Shown: positions 1-7,653 of the stretch, one piece after another
Layout of the letters: each line of letters begins with the position of its first letter
Numbering within the stretch: position 1 is the stretch's first letter
Source of the DNA: Deltaproteobacteria bacterium UBA6601
GTDB lineage: Bacteria; Myxococcota_A; UBA796; UBA9615
Direction: 5' to 3'
NCBI GenBank assembly: GCA_002433485.1
Contig: DJIF01000025.1
Coordinates: forward strand, 1-13,691
Length of the DNA: 13,691 nt
Notes under the pieces: generated by a model
Told to the model about the DNA's origin: nothing
What the model saw: only the letters and a program-made list of their open reading frames with translations
Database searches by the model: none
Translations under genes and position numbers: made by a program

Positions 1-1725
1 TGCGGCCTGCTCTTGTTCGATTCGTTGTTGTTCTGCTTTTGCGGCCTGCTCTTCTGCCGCACTCAGGTCGTCTTCGACGCCAGTTTCTGCGGCGGAGCCG
101 CTCAGGTCGCTCTCGCCGTGCTCTTCAAATTCTCCGGCAGCCTCCATCTGTAGGGCAAAGGCTGAGTCTTCCGCCTCGCCGCCTTCGGCCTGCCACAGTT
201 CATCGTCATCGGCTAGAGAGGCTGCCGCGTCGAGAGTAACCGCTGTCTTTTGTTCGGTGTCCTCAACAATGGAGTCCAGTAGCTCTCGGGCTACCGCGTC
301 CGTTGGCGGGCCGTCGCCTATTGCATCTTCAAGGAGGTCGTCCTCCTCGGTGATCTTGCTTGAGCCACCAGGCCCCATGTCTCCGGGCTGGAGTTCCATC
401 GGTCCGGTGGAAAAGAAGTCCTGATCAAGGGTATTGCTCCAGGCCGGAACTGCTGGAGCTGTGACCTTTTCTTGTTGGGCAATAGCTTCGCGCTCAATGC
501 GGTCCGCCTCTTTGCGTTCTTCGATGGCCTCAGCCAGTTCATCAACTTCTTCGAAGACAAAGTGCTCTTCCTCTTCAATTTCCTCGATGTAGATGAATTC
601 TTCGATCTCTCCGGAATCGGCAGCGGCGATCGGAGGGGGCTCTTCGACCTTGCGCTTTCGGCGCCGGCGCTTGCCCTCTTCGCCCTCTTTTCGTTTGCGC
701 TTTTTGCGGCGTTTCTTGGGCGGGTTCTCATCGCTCTGGCTGCGGCGGACGCGGGTCGGCGCTGATCCATCTGCCATCGCCATCAGCTTCTCCATGTTGT
801 CCGCCTGAGTCAGGTCGTCGAGTGAGCTGATGGTGCTAGCAGTCGTTGAGGTGTTCTGCAGTAGCTTGCTGAGCTCTGCGGAGACAGCCATTGCATCGGC
901 AAAGCGGTCGTCGGGGTGCGGCGCCATGAGTCGCTTTAGGACTTCATCGATTCCAGGCAGGACTGCATTTGCTCGCCCAAAAGCGTCCTCGACCTGGACG
1001 CGGGCTACTTTCTCGAGCACTTCGACCATCTTGCTGCCCTCGAAGAGCACCCGCCCAGTGATCATTTCGTACAGCAGTGAGCCGAGGGCGAAGAGATCTG
1101 AGCGACCGTCGAGAGGCTGGTCGAGGACCTGCTCGGGGCTCATGTAGGACGGAGTTCCGCGGATTACTCCTTGAGCAGTGAGCGCTGCCCAGGATGCCGT
1201 AGCTCGAGCGATACCAAAATCCATGATTTTGGCCACCCCATGCTGAGACCGGATCACGTTGGCAGGCTTGAGGTCTCGATGAACGATTTTGAGCGGTTCG
1301 CCTTGATCGTTGGTGAGCCCGTGTGCGTAGCTCAGCCCCTTGCAGATCTGGAGTGCCGTGTCGAGCGCCACTTCCGGCTTCATGGGTGCGCCGTCTGCGA
1401 GTAACCGGTCAAGGGTGGTGCCCTCGACGTATTCAAGAACCAGCACGTAGTCGTCGTCGTAGCGCTCGAAGGACAGGGTCTGGACGATGTTGTGATGACG
1501 CAACATGCCGCCGATGGTCGCTTCGCGCATCAGGAGCTTTATGAATTCTTCTTCTTCGGCGTACTTGGGCAGGATGATCTTCAGCGCCACTTTCTTGCGA
1601 AAGCCCCCTGGACCGTCCTGCTCGGCGAGGCTGACCTTGGCCATGGACCCGGTGCCAAGGGTGCTGAGGACCCGGTATGGACCTACCGTCTTGGGGCTGC
1701 TGGAATCGCGGGAGGAGTCACTCAT
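1..1725 (-). CDS. PknB-type serine/threonine protein kinase with long charged tail, C-terminus cut by the left edge
   Basis: The reverse strand is open from ATG at 1725 to base 1 without a stop (575 codons). Residues about 16-290 form a Hanks-type Ser/Thr kinase domain: glycine loop at 24-31, invariant Lys in VALK at 49, Glu 68 in helix C, HRDLKPAN at 149-156, DFG at 169-171 and the SPE activation motif at 196-198. All catalytic residues are present, so it should be active; the third glycine of the loop is Ala29. After the kinase domain comes a Lys/Arg-rich block (about 337-360), then a Glu-rich stretch (about 372-411), then an acidic Ala/Glu/Gln-rich region that may be coiled coil. No membrane segment is visible, so it is either soluble or has its anchor beyond the edge. 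It lies 150 bp downstream of the SprT-like gene on the same strand. No clear Shine-Dalgarno precedes the ATG. Substrate unknown. Confidence 0.93.
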   Translation of the reverse strand, partial: MSDSSRDSSSPKTVGPYRVLSTLGTGSMAKVSLAEQDGPGGFRKKVALKIILPKYAEEEEFIKLLMREATIGGMLRHHNIVQTLSFERYDDDYVLVLEYVEGTTLDRLLADGAPMKPEVALDTALQICKGLSYAHGLTNDQGEPLKIVHRDLKPANVIRSQHGVAKIMDFGIARATASWAALTAQGVIRGTPSYMSPEQVLDQPLDGRSDLFALGSLLYEMITGRVLFEGSKMVEVLEKVARVQVEDAFGRANAVLPGIDEVLKRLMAPHPDDRFADAMAVSAELSKLLQNTSTTASTISSLDDLTQADNMEKLMAMADGSAPTRVRRSQSDENPPKKRRKKRKRKEGEEGKRRRRKRKVEEPPPIAAADSGEIEEFIYIEEIEEEEHFVFEEVDELAEAIEERKEADRIEREAIAQQEKVTAPAVPAWSNTLDQDFFSTGPMELQPGDMGPGGSSKITEEDDLLEDAIGDGPPTDAVARELLDSIVEDTEQKTAVTLDAAASLADDDELWQAEGGEAEDSAFALQMEAAGEFEEHGESDLSGSAAETGVEDDLSAAEEQAAKAEQQRIEQEQAA

Positions 1726-1828
1726 CAGAAGGGGCTGGAGTCTATCATGGAGGACTTGGCCGATAGGCTGCTCTGATGGGGTTGATCTGTGCCGTCGGCT
1801 CGTCTGGGTCTGTGACTTTCCTTAGCTT

Positions 1829-1840
1829 GCCTGCGCAGGC
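1829..1840. repeat. 12-bp perfect palindrome GCCTGCGCAGGC
   Basis: A self-complementary 12-mer lies in the 150-bp gap between the SprT-like gene (ending 1876) and the kinase start (1725). As RNA it would form only a 4-bp stem with a GCGC loop and no T-tract follows, so it is not a convincing terminator. It could be a protein-binding site near the kinase promoter, but chance occurrence is also possible. Confidence 0.25.
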
Positions 1841-1875
1841 TCTTTGCCAGCTACGTGGGACTCGACTAGGCCCAG

Positions 1876-2670
1876 CTACCAACTCAATAGTTCTTCGAGG
1901 TGACTCTGAATCCAGAGCTCGGCGCGCTCGTAGTCAGGGTGCTCCTGCTCGCGTCGGCGAAAGTCACGGGTGTGGTAGATGGATCGCCTGCCCTGTTTCT
2001 GTGCGCCTTGGATGGCATGCAACATCTCGTGGAAGACGATGAAGTTGAGCACGTAGGTCGGTACCTGTTTGTCATCCAGTGCTGGATGGATTCGGATCAG
2101 TCGATTCCGTGGGCTCCATGAGCCCAGCCGAATGCTCTTGCGGCGGCTGCGGCGATTGCGGCGAGACCAGCCGATACGGCCGCGAAATTTACCGTTGAAG
2201 TGTTGTTGATTCTGTTCATCGAGGTAGTGACGCAGATCGTGTGCGCGGCCCAAGGGGGAGCTGAAGCGTGCTCGCCCCGGGCGTTGCTGAACCATGCCCT
2301 GCTCGCGGGCAAAGGCCTGAATCTCAGTGGCTGCATTCTTGTCGCCGCTGCGGATAAAGTGAGCCACAGTAGCCAGGGTGTCTGGCGCGGCCTCGGCAAA
2401 GCGCTTGTGGATTCGCAGTCGAAGCAGGCCATCGAGCCCCCGCTTCCAAGAGAGCAGGCTGCGACGGTTTTCCGTGCCAACCAGGTCCAGGGGTTCTCCC
2501 AGGAGTTTTGCGAGCTGGCGATGCAGGGATTCGAGCTGTGCGGAACTGATCCGTGGTGTAGGGACCGGAGCTTCTTGGGCGTCGTCACCCAGCGGCAAAG
2601 GTAGCTGCAACGCTACACTGGTAGGAGCTGCCTCCTCGGTGAGTCTGTAAGCACCCTTCTTCGGACTCAT
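1876..2670 (-). CDS. SprT-like zinc metalloprotease-type protein
   Basis: A 264-residue protein. The C-terminal half carries the motif HEMLH at 214-218, followed by a further His at 233 (YHTRDF) and a Glu-rich segment. This is the HExxH plus downstream His pattern of SprT/SprT-like zinc-binding proteins (SPRTN-related in eukaryotes, where members cleave DNA-crosslinked proteins). The region before the motif (about 166-190) is strongly basic (RRNRRSRRK), compatible with nucleic-acid contact, which is inference. The first 40 residues are Pro/Ala-rich and probably disordered. No signal peptide or membrane segment is seen, so it is likely cytoplasmic. It follows ssb on the same strand across a 90-bp gap holding a strong hairpin. 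The ATG start is at 2670 with no strong ribosome-binding site. Proteolytic activity is plausible but not proven by the motif alone. Confidence 0.8.
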   Translation of the reverse strand: MSPKKGAYRLTEEAAPTSVALQLPLPLGDDAQEAPVPTPRISSAQLESLHRQLAKLLGEPLDLVGTENRRSLLSWKRGLDGLLRLRIHKRFAEAAPDTLATVAHFIRSGDKNAATEIQAFAREQGMVQQRPGRARFSSPLGRAHDLRHYLDEQNQQHFNGKFRGRIGWSRRNRRSRRKSIRLGSWSPRNRLIRIHPALDDKQVPTYVLNFIVFHEMLHAIQGAQKQGRRSIYHTRDFRRREQEHPDYERAELWIQSHLEELLSW

Positions 2671-2714
2671 GAGCAGTTTCTAGCAGCTTGAGAATCCTCC
2701 GGAAAGGGGCTTTG

Positions 2715-2757
2715 ACCCGGAGTCCTGCGTCTTGCCCTGATAGGCAGGACCCCGGGT
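2715..2757 (-). terminator. Strong hairpin just after ssb, possible terminator or attenuator
   Basis: Arms at 2715-2728 and 2744-2757 pair at 13 of 14 positions (one A-C mismatch) around a 15-nt loop. On the reverse strand the stem begins 3 nt past the ssb stop codon. The following bases (CAAAGCCCCTTTCC on the minus strand) contain only a short T-run, so it is a weak fit to a classical rho-independent terminator. It could instead cap and stabilise the ssb mRNA, or reduce readthrough into the SprT-like and kinase genes. Confidence 0.6.
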
Positions 2758-2760
2758 TGC

Positions 2761-3171
2761 TCAAAAGCTGATTTCAGTGAAGATTTCCTGGCCTTCTTCG
2801 CCCTCGGCTGAGCGGCTCCCCTGAGCTTCATTGAGGTTGCCAGCTGCCGACCTGTGACCTCCCAGCAGGATCAGTTCTCTGGCGGTTACTTCTGTGGTGC
2901 TGTGTTGAACTCCAGCCGAATCAGTCCACTCTCGCTGATGGGTTGGTCCTTCGACATAGATGGACTGTCCTTTGCGAATGTATTTTTGGGCGATTTCGGC
3001 CAGCCTTCCCCACAATACGATGCGGTGCCAGGTGGTGATCGGGCTGTCGTCTTTGCGGCGGCTGTTGGTGGCCAGGCTCAGATTGACGACTGCAGTTCCC
3101 GAGCTGGTGTGGCGCATCACCGCATCGCCCCCCACATTTCCGATCAATGTCGTTCGGTTAAAGCTCCTCAT
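2761..3171 (-). CDS. ssb: Single-stranded DNA-binding protein
   Basis: A 136-residue protein with an N-terminal OB fold spanning roughly 1-105. It shows the family start (FNRTTLIGNVG), the WHRIVLWGRLAEIAQKYI core at about 48-65, the KGQSIYVEG strand and a C-terminal TTEV...LLGG strand. SSB coats single-stranded DNA as a tetramer during replication, recombination and repair and recruits partners through its acidic C-terminal tip. The linker is short and the tip reads EIFTEISF, with Ser where most families have Pro before the last Phe; acidity and the terminal Phe are kept, so partner binding is probably retained. A good Shine-Dalgarno (AAGGAG on the minus strand, 3178-3183) sits 6 nt before the ATG at 3171. 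It is the first gene of the leftward cluster. It could be a second SSB paralogue rather than the main one. Confidence 0.93.
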   Translation of the reverse strand: MRSFNRTTLIGNVGGDAVMRHTSSGTAVVNLSLATNSRRKDDSPITTWHRIVLWGRLAEIAQKYIRKGQSIYVEGPTHQREWTDSAGVQHSTTEVTARELILLGGHRSAAGNLNEAQGSRSAEGEEGQEIFTEISF

Positions 3172-3465
3172 GTCAGTCTCCTTGTTGCTGGTGCGAGTAC
3201 GTCTCGCGCGGTTTGCGGGCCCCTTGTTTGTTCACGGGGTGTCTGTATCTGTGGCTCTCGATAGCGAGCCCCGTGCCAGTTATTTAGATGGCGTAGCTGA
3301 TGAGTTCGCAGGCTCTCTTTAGAAGGGCTTAAGGTCGTCGTTATCGGAGCTGAAGGCTCTGTTCAGGGGCGTCCGTGTGGCGCACAGTGCCGTACAGTTC
3401 TGGTCGGGTTGTGCCTACCTTTAGCTCGGCTACCTGAGAGCTCTTAGCGTGGTAGAACCGGCTGC
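3172..3465. other. Divergent intergenic region between ssb and the deoxynucleoside kinase
   Basis: This 294-bp gap must hold the promoters for both the leftward ssb group and the rightward kinase-pan group, but I cannot point to a convincing pair of promoter hexamers. It includes the ssb ribosome-binding site (3178-3183) and a small inverted repeat GGCTC...GAGCC (3253-3257 and 3266-3270). No convincing ORF, tRNA or riboswitch is visible. Confidence 0.5.
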
Positions 3466-4107
3466 GTGGAAGCATCCCGATACATCGTGGTTGAAGGAGT
3501 GATCGGTGTGGGCAAGTCCAGCCTGACCCGGTTGCTTGCTGAGCGCCTTGGCGGCAATTCCGTCCACGAGCCGGTGTTCGAAAATCCGTTCCTCGCTCAG
3601 TTCTATGAGGACCGGGAGCGCTACGCCTTTCAGACCCAGCTGTATTTTTTGCTCACTCGCTACCGCCAGCAGATGGACCTCAAGCAGCCTGGTTTGTTTG
3701 CGCCCACCACGGTCTGTGACTATCTGTTCGCTAAAGATCAGATGTTTGCGACCTTGAACCTGGATCGCGACGAACTGACTCTCTACAACCAAATCTACGA
3801 GACTCTTGACTCTCGACTGCCAAAGCCCGATCTGGTGGTCTATCTACAGGCTGATATTGAGGTCTTGATGGAGCGAATCCGGATCCGCGGTCGCGAGTTT
3901 GAGCAGGACATGGACGAGCAGTATCTGCGGGATCTAAGCGAGCTTTACAACGACTTCTTCTTCAATTACCGTGACGCGCCTCTTCTGGTGGTTCAGACGT
4001 CAGACATCGACTTCGTCAAGAATCAACAGGATAGGGACTGGTTGCTCCGGGAAATCCTCGCCATGAAAGGCGGAACAAAGCACCTCATCCCGCTGGGATC
4101 TGTTTAA
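3466..4107 (+). CDS. Deoxynucleoside kinase (dNK/dGK family)
   Basis: A 213-residue protein that phosphorylates deoxynucleosides to monophosphates in nucleotide salvage. The P-loop GVIGVGKSS is at 11-19. Next come the substrate-pocket Glu-Pro at 35-36, CDYLFAKD at 84-91 (the position of the usual base/catalytic motif), a KPDLVVYLQAD strand at 120-130, and the arginine-rich lid ERIRIRGREFE at 136-146. Length matches bacterial dAK/dGK/dCK-type enzymes; the preferred base cannot be read from motifs. GTG at 3466 is chosen because the family usually starts about 5-8 residues before the first strand (RYIVVEG). No clear ribosome-binding site is visible. panB follows after 107 bp on the same strand. 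From memory, kinases of this family sit near folK/panBC in some Deltaproteobacteria, so co-transcription is plausible. Confidence 0.88.
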   Translation: MEASRYIVVEGVIGVGKSSLTRLLAERLGGNSVHEPVFENPFLAQFYEDRERYAFQTQLYFLLTRYRQQMDLKQPGLFAPTTVCDYLFAKDQMFATLNLDRDELTLYNQIYETLDSRLPKPDLVVYLQADIEVLMERIRIRGREFEQDMDEQYLRDLSELYNDFFFNYRDAPLLVVQTSDIDFVKNQQDRDWLLREILAMKGGTKHLIPLGSV

Positions 4108-4214
4108 CGACCTGGACGGGTGGCTGCTCTGCTGGCGTGCCCCGGAATCGATGAATAAAGCCTGAGCATAAAGACGGGCAGGACCCTGGCGGGGCCGCTC
4201 GATCGGAGGCGCTA

Positions 4215-5114
4215 ATGAGTTCGATGAAGTCACAGAAGCCGGTGACTGTTCTTGATTTTCAGCGGATGAAGCGAGAACAGCGCAAGATCACCATGTTAAC
4301 CGCCTATGACGCGACCTTTGCGCGCCTGCTGGACAGTGCCGGGACCGACGTTCTGCTGGTGGGAGATTCACTCGGGATGGTTGTGCAGGGCAAGGCCAAT
4401 ACCCTGCAGGTCACCGTTGATCAGATGATCTATCACGGTGTAGCGGTCAGTTCCGCGGTTCAGCGTGCCCACGTGACCGTGGACATGCCGTTTATGAGCT
4501 ATCACATCAGTGTTGAGGATGCTGTGCGTAATGCAGGGCGTCTGGTGACGGAGGGCGGGGCCCATTCGGTGAAGCTTGAGGGGGGGCGCGAACGCGCAGA
4601 GACAATTCGCGCCATTGTTGCCGCCCAGATCCCGGTCCTTGGTCATGTTGGCTTGACTCCTCAGTCCTTTCATACACAGGGAGGTTTTCGGGTTCAGGGG
4701 CGTGGCGATGAAGCGGCCGCTCAGGTCCTTGAGGACGCCCTCGCAGTGGAGGAGGCTGGAGCCTGGGGAGTTGTTCTCGAGGGGATCCCGGCGCCTCTGG
4801 CACAGCAGATCAGCCGGGAGTTGAAGGTGCCGACCATTGGTATCGGAGCCGGCAACGGGTGTGACGGTCAGGTCCTGGTGATCTACGACCTGCTCGGCAT
4901 GGATGAAGACTTCCAGCCTCGGTTTGTACGCCGCTATGCAGAACTCGGCCGGACCATTCGTAAAGCGGTTGGAGGCTACATTGATGACGTTCGTAGTGGC
5001 TTCTTTCCGAGTGAGGAGCACTCCTTTGGCCCTTCGTCGGCCCGTCGTACAAAGAGCGCTGCGAGCGCTTCGCTTAGCTCCGAATACGGTCCCAAGGACA
5101 CCAGCGCAGCTTGA
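4215..5114 (+). CDS. panB: 3-methyl-2-oxobutanoate hydroxymethyltransferase (ketopantoate hydroxymethyltransferase)
   Basis: A 299-residue enzyme transferring a hydroxymethyl group from 5,10-methylene-tetrahydrofolate to 2-oxoisovalerate to give ketopantoate, the first committed step of pantothenate synthesis; cytoplasmic. Metal and substrate residues are visible: D51 in GDSLGMV, D90 in VDMPFMSY, K120 and E122 in VKLEGG, E189 in VLEGIP, and the GIGAG loop at 209-213. The body ends at SEEHSF, typical for the family, and is followed by about 27 extra Ser/Ala-rich residues. GGAGG at 4204-4208 is well spaced before ATG 4215; an in-frame ATG three codons later is an alternative. panC begins 9 bp after the stop, so the two are very likely one transcript. 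Confidence 0.97.
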   Translation: MSSMKSQKPVTVLDFQRMKREQRKITMLTAYDATFARLLDSAGTDVLLVGDSLGMVVQGKANTLQVTVDQMIYHGVAVSSAVQRAHVTVDMPFMSYHISVEDAVRNAGRLVTEGGAHSVKLEGGRERAETIRAIVAAQIPVLGHVGLTPQSFHTQGGFRVQGRGDEAAAQVLEDALAVEEAGAWGVVLEGIPAPLAQQISRELKVPTIGIGAGNGCDGQVLVIYDLLGMDEDFQPRFVRRYAELGRTIRKAVGGYIDDVRSGFFPSEEHSFGPSSARRTKSAASASLSSEYGPKDTSAA

Positions 5115-5123
5115 TCGGGCGTC

Positions 5124-5975
5124 GTGCATATCATTGATTCGGCCAGCTCGCTGCAGGAGCATTGCCGCGGCCATGCCCGGGATGGTCGCTCTATTGCCTT
5201 CGTCCCGACCATGGGTTTTCTCCACGACGGCCACCTCTCGCTGATTGAGGAAGGGCGCCGTCGCGCTGAGATTCTGGTGGTTTCGATCTTCGTGAATCCA
5301 CTGCAGTTTGGGGAGGGTGAAGACCTCGACAGCTATCCCAGGGCTCTTGAGCGCGATGGTGAGCTGTGTCGGCAGGCCGGTGTGGATGTGCTGTTCGTAC
5401 CGAACTCGGTCGAACTTTATCCAGGGGGCTTTCAGACCAAGGTGTCGGTGGCTGGCTTGGCTGCAGGCCTATGTGGTGCAGCTCGCCCAGGACACTTTGA
5501 TGGTGTTTGTACGGTGGTTCTTAAGTTGCTCAATCTGGTCCATCCGGATCTGGCTATCTTTGGCAGCAAGGACTTTCAGCAGCTGCAAGTGATCCGGGCA
5601 ATGGTTCGAGACCTGCATCTGGATCTGGAAGTTGTCGGCATGCCGATCGTGCGGGAGGAAGACGGTCTGGCGATGAGCTCAAGGAATGCGTACCTTTCGC
5701 CACCGGAGCGGGCGCAGTCGCTGGCACTGGTCGAGGCGCTCAGGCTTGCTGAGGCGATGGTTGAAGTGGGAGAACGCAACACGGAGTCACTTCGTGAAGC
5801 GGTTATCAGCCACATTCAGACTCGCGAACTCGCAGCTATTGACTATGTTGAGCTGGTTGATGCTGCCACTCTTGAGCCGTCGCCGGTTGTCTTTAGCGCA
5901 CCGGTATTGCTAGCGCTGGCGGTTCGTTTTGGTTCCACCCGGCTGATTGATAATCGCGTGCTTGCGCCACGCTGA
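5124..5975 (+). CDS. panC: Pantothenate synthetase (pantoate--beta-alanine ligase)
   Basis: A 283-residue enzyme joining pantoate and beta-alanine with ATP to form pantothenate. It shows the nucleotidyltransferase HxGH site (PTMGFLHDGHLSL, His 34 and 37), FVNPLQF at 56-62, RPGHFDGV at 121-128, FGSKDFQQ at 146-153 and MSSRNAYLS at 184-192, the family's KMSKS counterpart. Small deviations from the usual text are Phe in MGFLH (often Ala) and Ser in FGSKD (often Glu). Length is normal. The start is GTG at 5124, 9 bp after the panB stop, with no strong ribosome-binding site; this fits coupled translation. It catalyses the final step of the branch that panB starts. Confidence 0.97.
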   Translation: MHIIDSASSLQEHCRGHARDGRSIAFVPTMGFLHDGHLSLIEEGRRRAEILVVSIFVNPLQFGEGEDLDSYPRALERDGELCRQAGVDVLFVPNSVELYPGGFQTKVSVAGLAAGLCGAARPGHFDGVCTVVLKLLNLVHPDLAIFGSKDFQQLQVIRAMVRDLHLDLEVVGMPIVREEDGLAMSSRNAYLSPPERAQSLALVEALRLAEAMVEVGERNTESLREAVISHIQTRELAAIDYVELVDAATLEPSPVVFSAPVLLALAVRFGSTRLIDNRVLAPR

Positions 5976-5989
5976 AGAATTCTTCTGAG

Positions 5990-6340
5990 GTGTTTTTGTC
6001 GGCTGAAGATGCGCTGATTCTTGGGGTCGCGGTGATCATCGTGATCAACCGCCTGTACGCCCACACAGGCTTACGTGGTATTCGTCAGGCCTACGCAGCG
6101 GTTCAAGTGATGAACCTGGCTGCCTGTCTGGTGTTGTTCTTCGCCAGGCTCGATGGCCTTGATGCCCGCCTCGACGCAGGCGTCCGACTCTTTCTTATTG
6201 CCTTTGTAACCTGGCATATAGCCAGGAATTACGTGGCCCACGCCCGGCGGACTCAAGCCCGCCAAGCGGTGGCTCGTGAGGCTCAGGCAGGCGGCGATTC
6301 AGAGGCTGAGGCGCCGCCACGAGAACCGCCACTGAGCTAG
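5990..6340 (+). CDS. Small three-helix membrane protein, function unknown
   Basis: A 116-residue protein not recognised as a named family. Three hydrophobic stretches are visible at about 7-22 (ALILGVAVIIVI), 34-54 (VQVMNLAACLVLFF) and 62-82 (GVRLFLIAFVTWHIA). They are followed by a charged Arg/Ala/Glu tail with Pro at the end, probably cytoplasmic. It starts 14 bp after the panC stop, at GTG 5990, or two codons later at TTG 5996, for which TGAGG would serve as the ribosome-binding site. Spacing suggests it is the last gene of the panBC transcript. Its stop lies 3 bp from the stop of the convergent LeuA-like gene. Whether it helps pantothenate metabolism or is only a passenger cannot be told. 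Confidence 0.7.
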   Translation: MFLSAEDALILGVAVIIVINRLYAHTGLRGIRQAYAAVQVMNLAACLVLFFARLDGLDARLDAGVRLFLIAFVTWHIARNYVAHARRTQARQAVAREAQAGGDSEAEAPPREPPLS

Positions 6341-6343
6341 GGG

Positions 6344-7621
6344 CTATGCCAGGGAGATCACCTCTTTGTCGCCAGTTTTAGCTAGGCCTTCGTGCGCTCT
6401 GACGATGGCCAGTACCTCATCATCGTCGAGAACCCGATTGCTGGTTTTAGCGGTTTCAAAGATCGCTGAGATCAGCTCATCGCTGGCTTCAATCCCTCGA
6501 TAGCGGAGCCAATACTCGACATTGCTGCGGCCTCCCATATGGCCTACTTCGATGACCTGATGAAGGCCGAATAGTCCGGCAGGCACACCCGAATAAACCT
6601 GGTCTGCGAGGTCATTATCGCCTTTCTTGATGGCCTTGATGATGGCTGCCGCGTGGACACCGGTACCGGTGCGAAAGGCGTCGGTACCAAAGACCGGGTA
6701 GTTGAAGGGCAGAGGTGTTGAGGTAGCTTGGGCGCCAAGCTCAGCGTATTCGCGGAGCGCCGACAGATCACCTTCGCAGTCGACGCCGAGCAGCTTCATG
6801 TTGACCAGAAGAAGGTCGATCTGGGTGTTTCCAACCCGCTCGCCTACGCCAAGGATCGTACCGTGAATGCGCTTGGCTCCGGCCTGCGCGGCAGCAATGG
6901 CATTGATTAGACCTAGGCCTCGATCGTTGTGGCCATGCCAATCAATGACCGTCTCAGGATGACCGAGCTCAACGACTTTGTTGCGAACCCATTGGACAAT
7001 ATTGCGTGCCCCACTGGGGGTAGCGTGGCCGACTGTATCGCAGATGCAGAGCCCTTGAGCTCCTTCACCGAGCACGACCTCAAACAACTTGCTCAGTGTC
7101 TCCGGGGTGGACCGAACCGTGTCTTCGGTGACGAAGGTGCAGGGCAGTCCCGCACTCACCGCCAGCTGTACTGCGTCGCGAGCCAGCTGAACCATTCGCT
7201 CCACTTCCCAGCCTTCTGCGAATTGCCGGATGGGCGACGAGCCGAGGAAGGCCATTACTTCAATGGGAACCCCTACTTGTTCAGAGATGGCGATGATCGG
7301 CTTGATGTCATTGGGGTGGGTTCGGGCGGCACAGGTCAGGTTGATGCGGAGCCGCTGATCTCTGGCGAACTTGGCCAGATGGGTAACGTCTGCGACGGCC
7401 CTGGGCCCGGCTCCAGGCAGGCCAATGTCGGTGTGTTGGATTCCGCAGCGATCCTGTAGTGCCAGGATCTTCTCCTTGTCTTCAATGCTGGGATCGGTTG
7501 CCGAAGGCGACTGGATTCCGTCGCGCAGGCTCTCGTCATAGAACTCAAGTCCACTCTTCCAGTCAGCCAGAGCGTCCTGATCGTCTTCATTCCAGTCGTG
7601 GATGACCTCTTCCATGGACAT
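6344..7621 (-). CDS. Short LeuA/HMGL-like (DRE-TIM) acyltransferase: 2-isopropylmalate, homocitrate or citramalate synthase-like
   Basis: A 425-residue DRE-TIM metallolyase-superfamily protein; members condense acetyl-CoA with a 2-oxo acid. Visible signatures are LRDGIQSPS at 32-40 (catalytic Arg33, metal Asp34), CDTVGHATP at 194-202, HGHND at 229-233 (metal-binding His229 and His231), GVGERVGN at 258-265, and a TGTGVH segment at 318-323 matching the SG(I/V)H region of LeuA. It ends soon after the catalytic plus subdomain region, about 80-100 residues shorter than standard LeuA, so the C-terminal allosteric leucine-binding domain is absent. The first motif has Ile where LeuA has Glu (LRDGEQ). 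GGAG lies about 9 nt before ATG 7621. The thiolase stop is 32 bp upstream on the same strand, so they form an operon. The 2-oxo acid used cannot be read from sequence; an HMG-CoA lyase role is less likely. Confidence 0.83.
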   Translation of the reverse strand: MSMEEVIHDWNEDDQDALADWKSGLEFYDESLRDGIQSPSATDPSIEDKEKILALQDRCGIQHTDIGLPGAGPRAVADVTHLAKFARDQRLRINLTCAARTHPNDIKPIIAISEQVGVPIEVMAFLGSSPIRQFAEGWEVERMVQLARDAVQLAVSAGLPCTFVTEDTVRSTPETLSKLFEVVLGEGAQGLCICDTVGHATPSGARNIVQWVRNKVVELGHPETVIDWHGHNDRGLGLINAIAAAQAGAKRIHGTILGVGERVGNTQIDLLLVNMKLLGVDCEGDLSALREYAELGAQATSTPLPFNYPVFGTDAFRTGTGVHAAAIIKAIKKGDNDLADQVYSGVPAGLFGLHQVIEVGHMGGRSNVEYWLRYRGIEASDELISAIFETAKTSNRVLDDDEVLAIVRAHEGLAKTGDKEVISLA

Positions 7622-7653
7622 GGGCTGTGCTCCAGTAAAGGGTTCTTCTGCGA

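Noticed and set aside
318..770. 150-codon minus-strand frame rich in Arg/Ser
   Set aside because: It is another frame of the kinase tail; the true frame stays open from 1725 to the edge and includes the kinase domain.
4368..5234. Long open frame on the minus strand opposite panB
   Set aside because: It lies antisense to a clearly conserved panB and has no recognisable motifs; it follows from the codon pattern of the real gene.
6338..6346. Bidirectional terminator between the converging small membrane-protein and LeuA-like genes
   Set aside because: Their stops are only 3 bp apart, so any terminator would lie inside the opposing coding sequence; none is evident.
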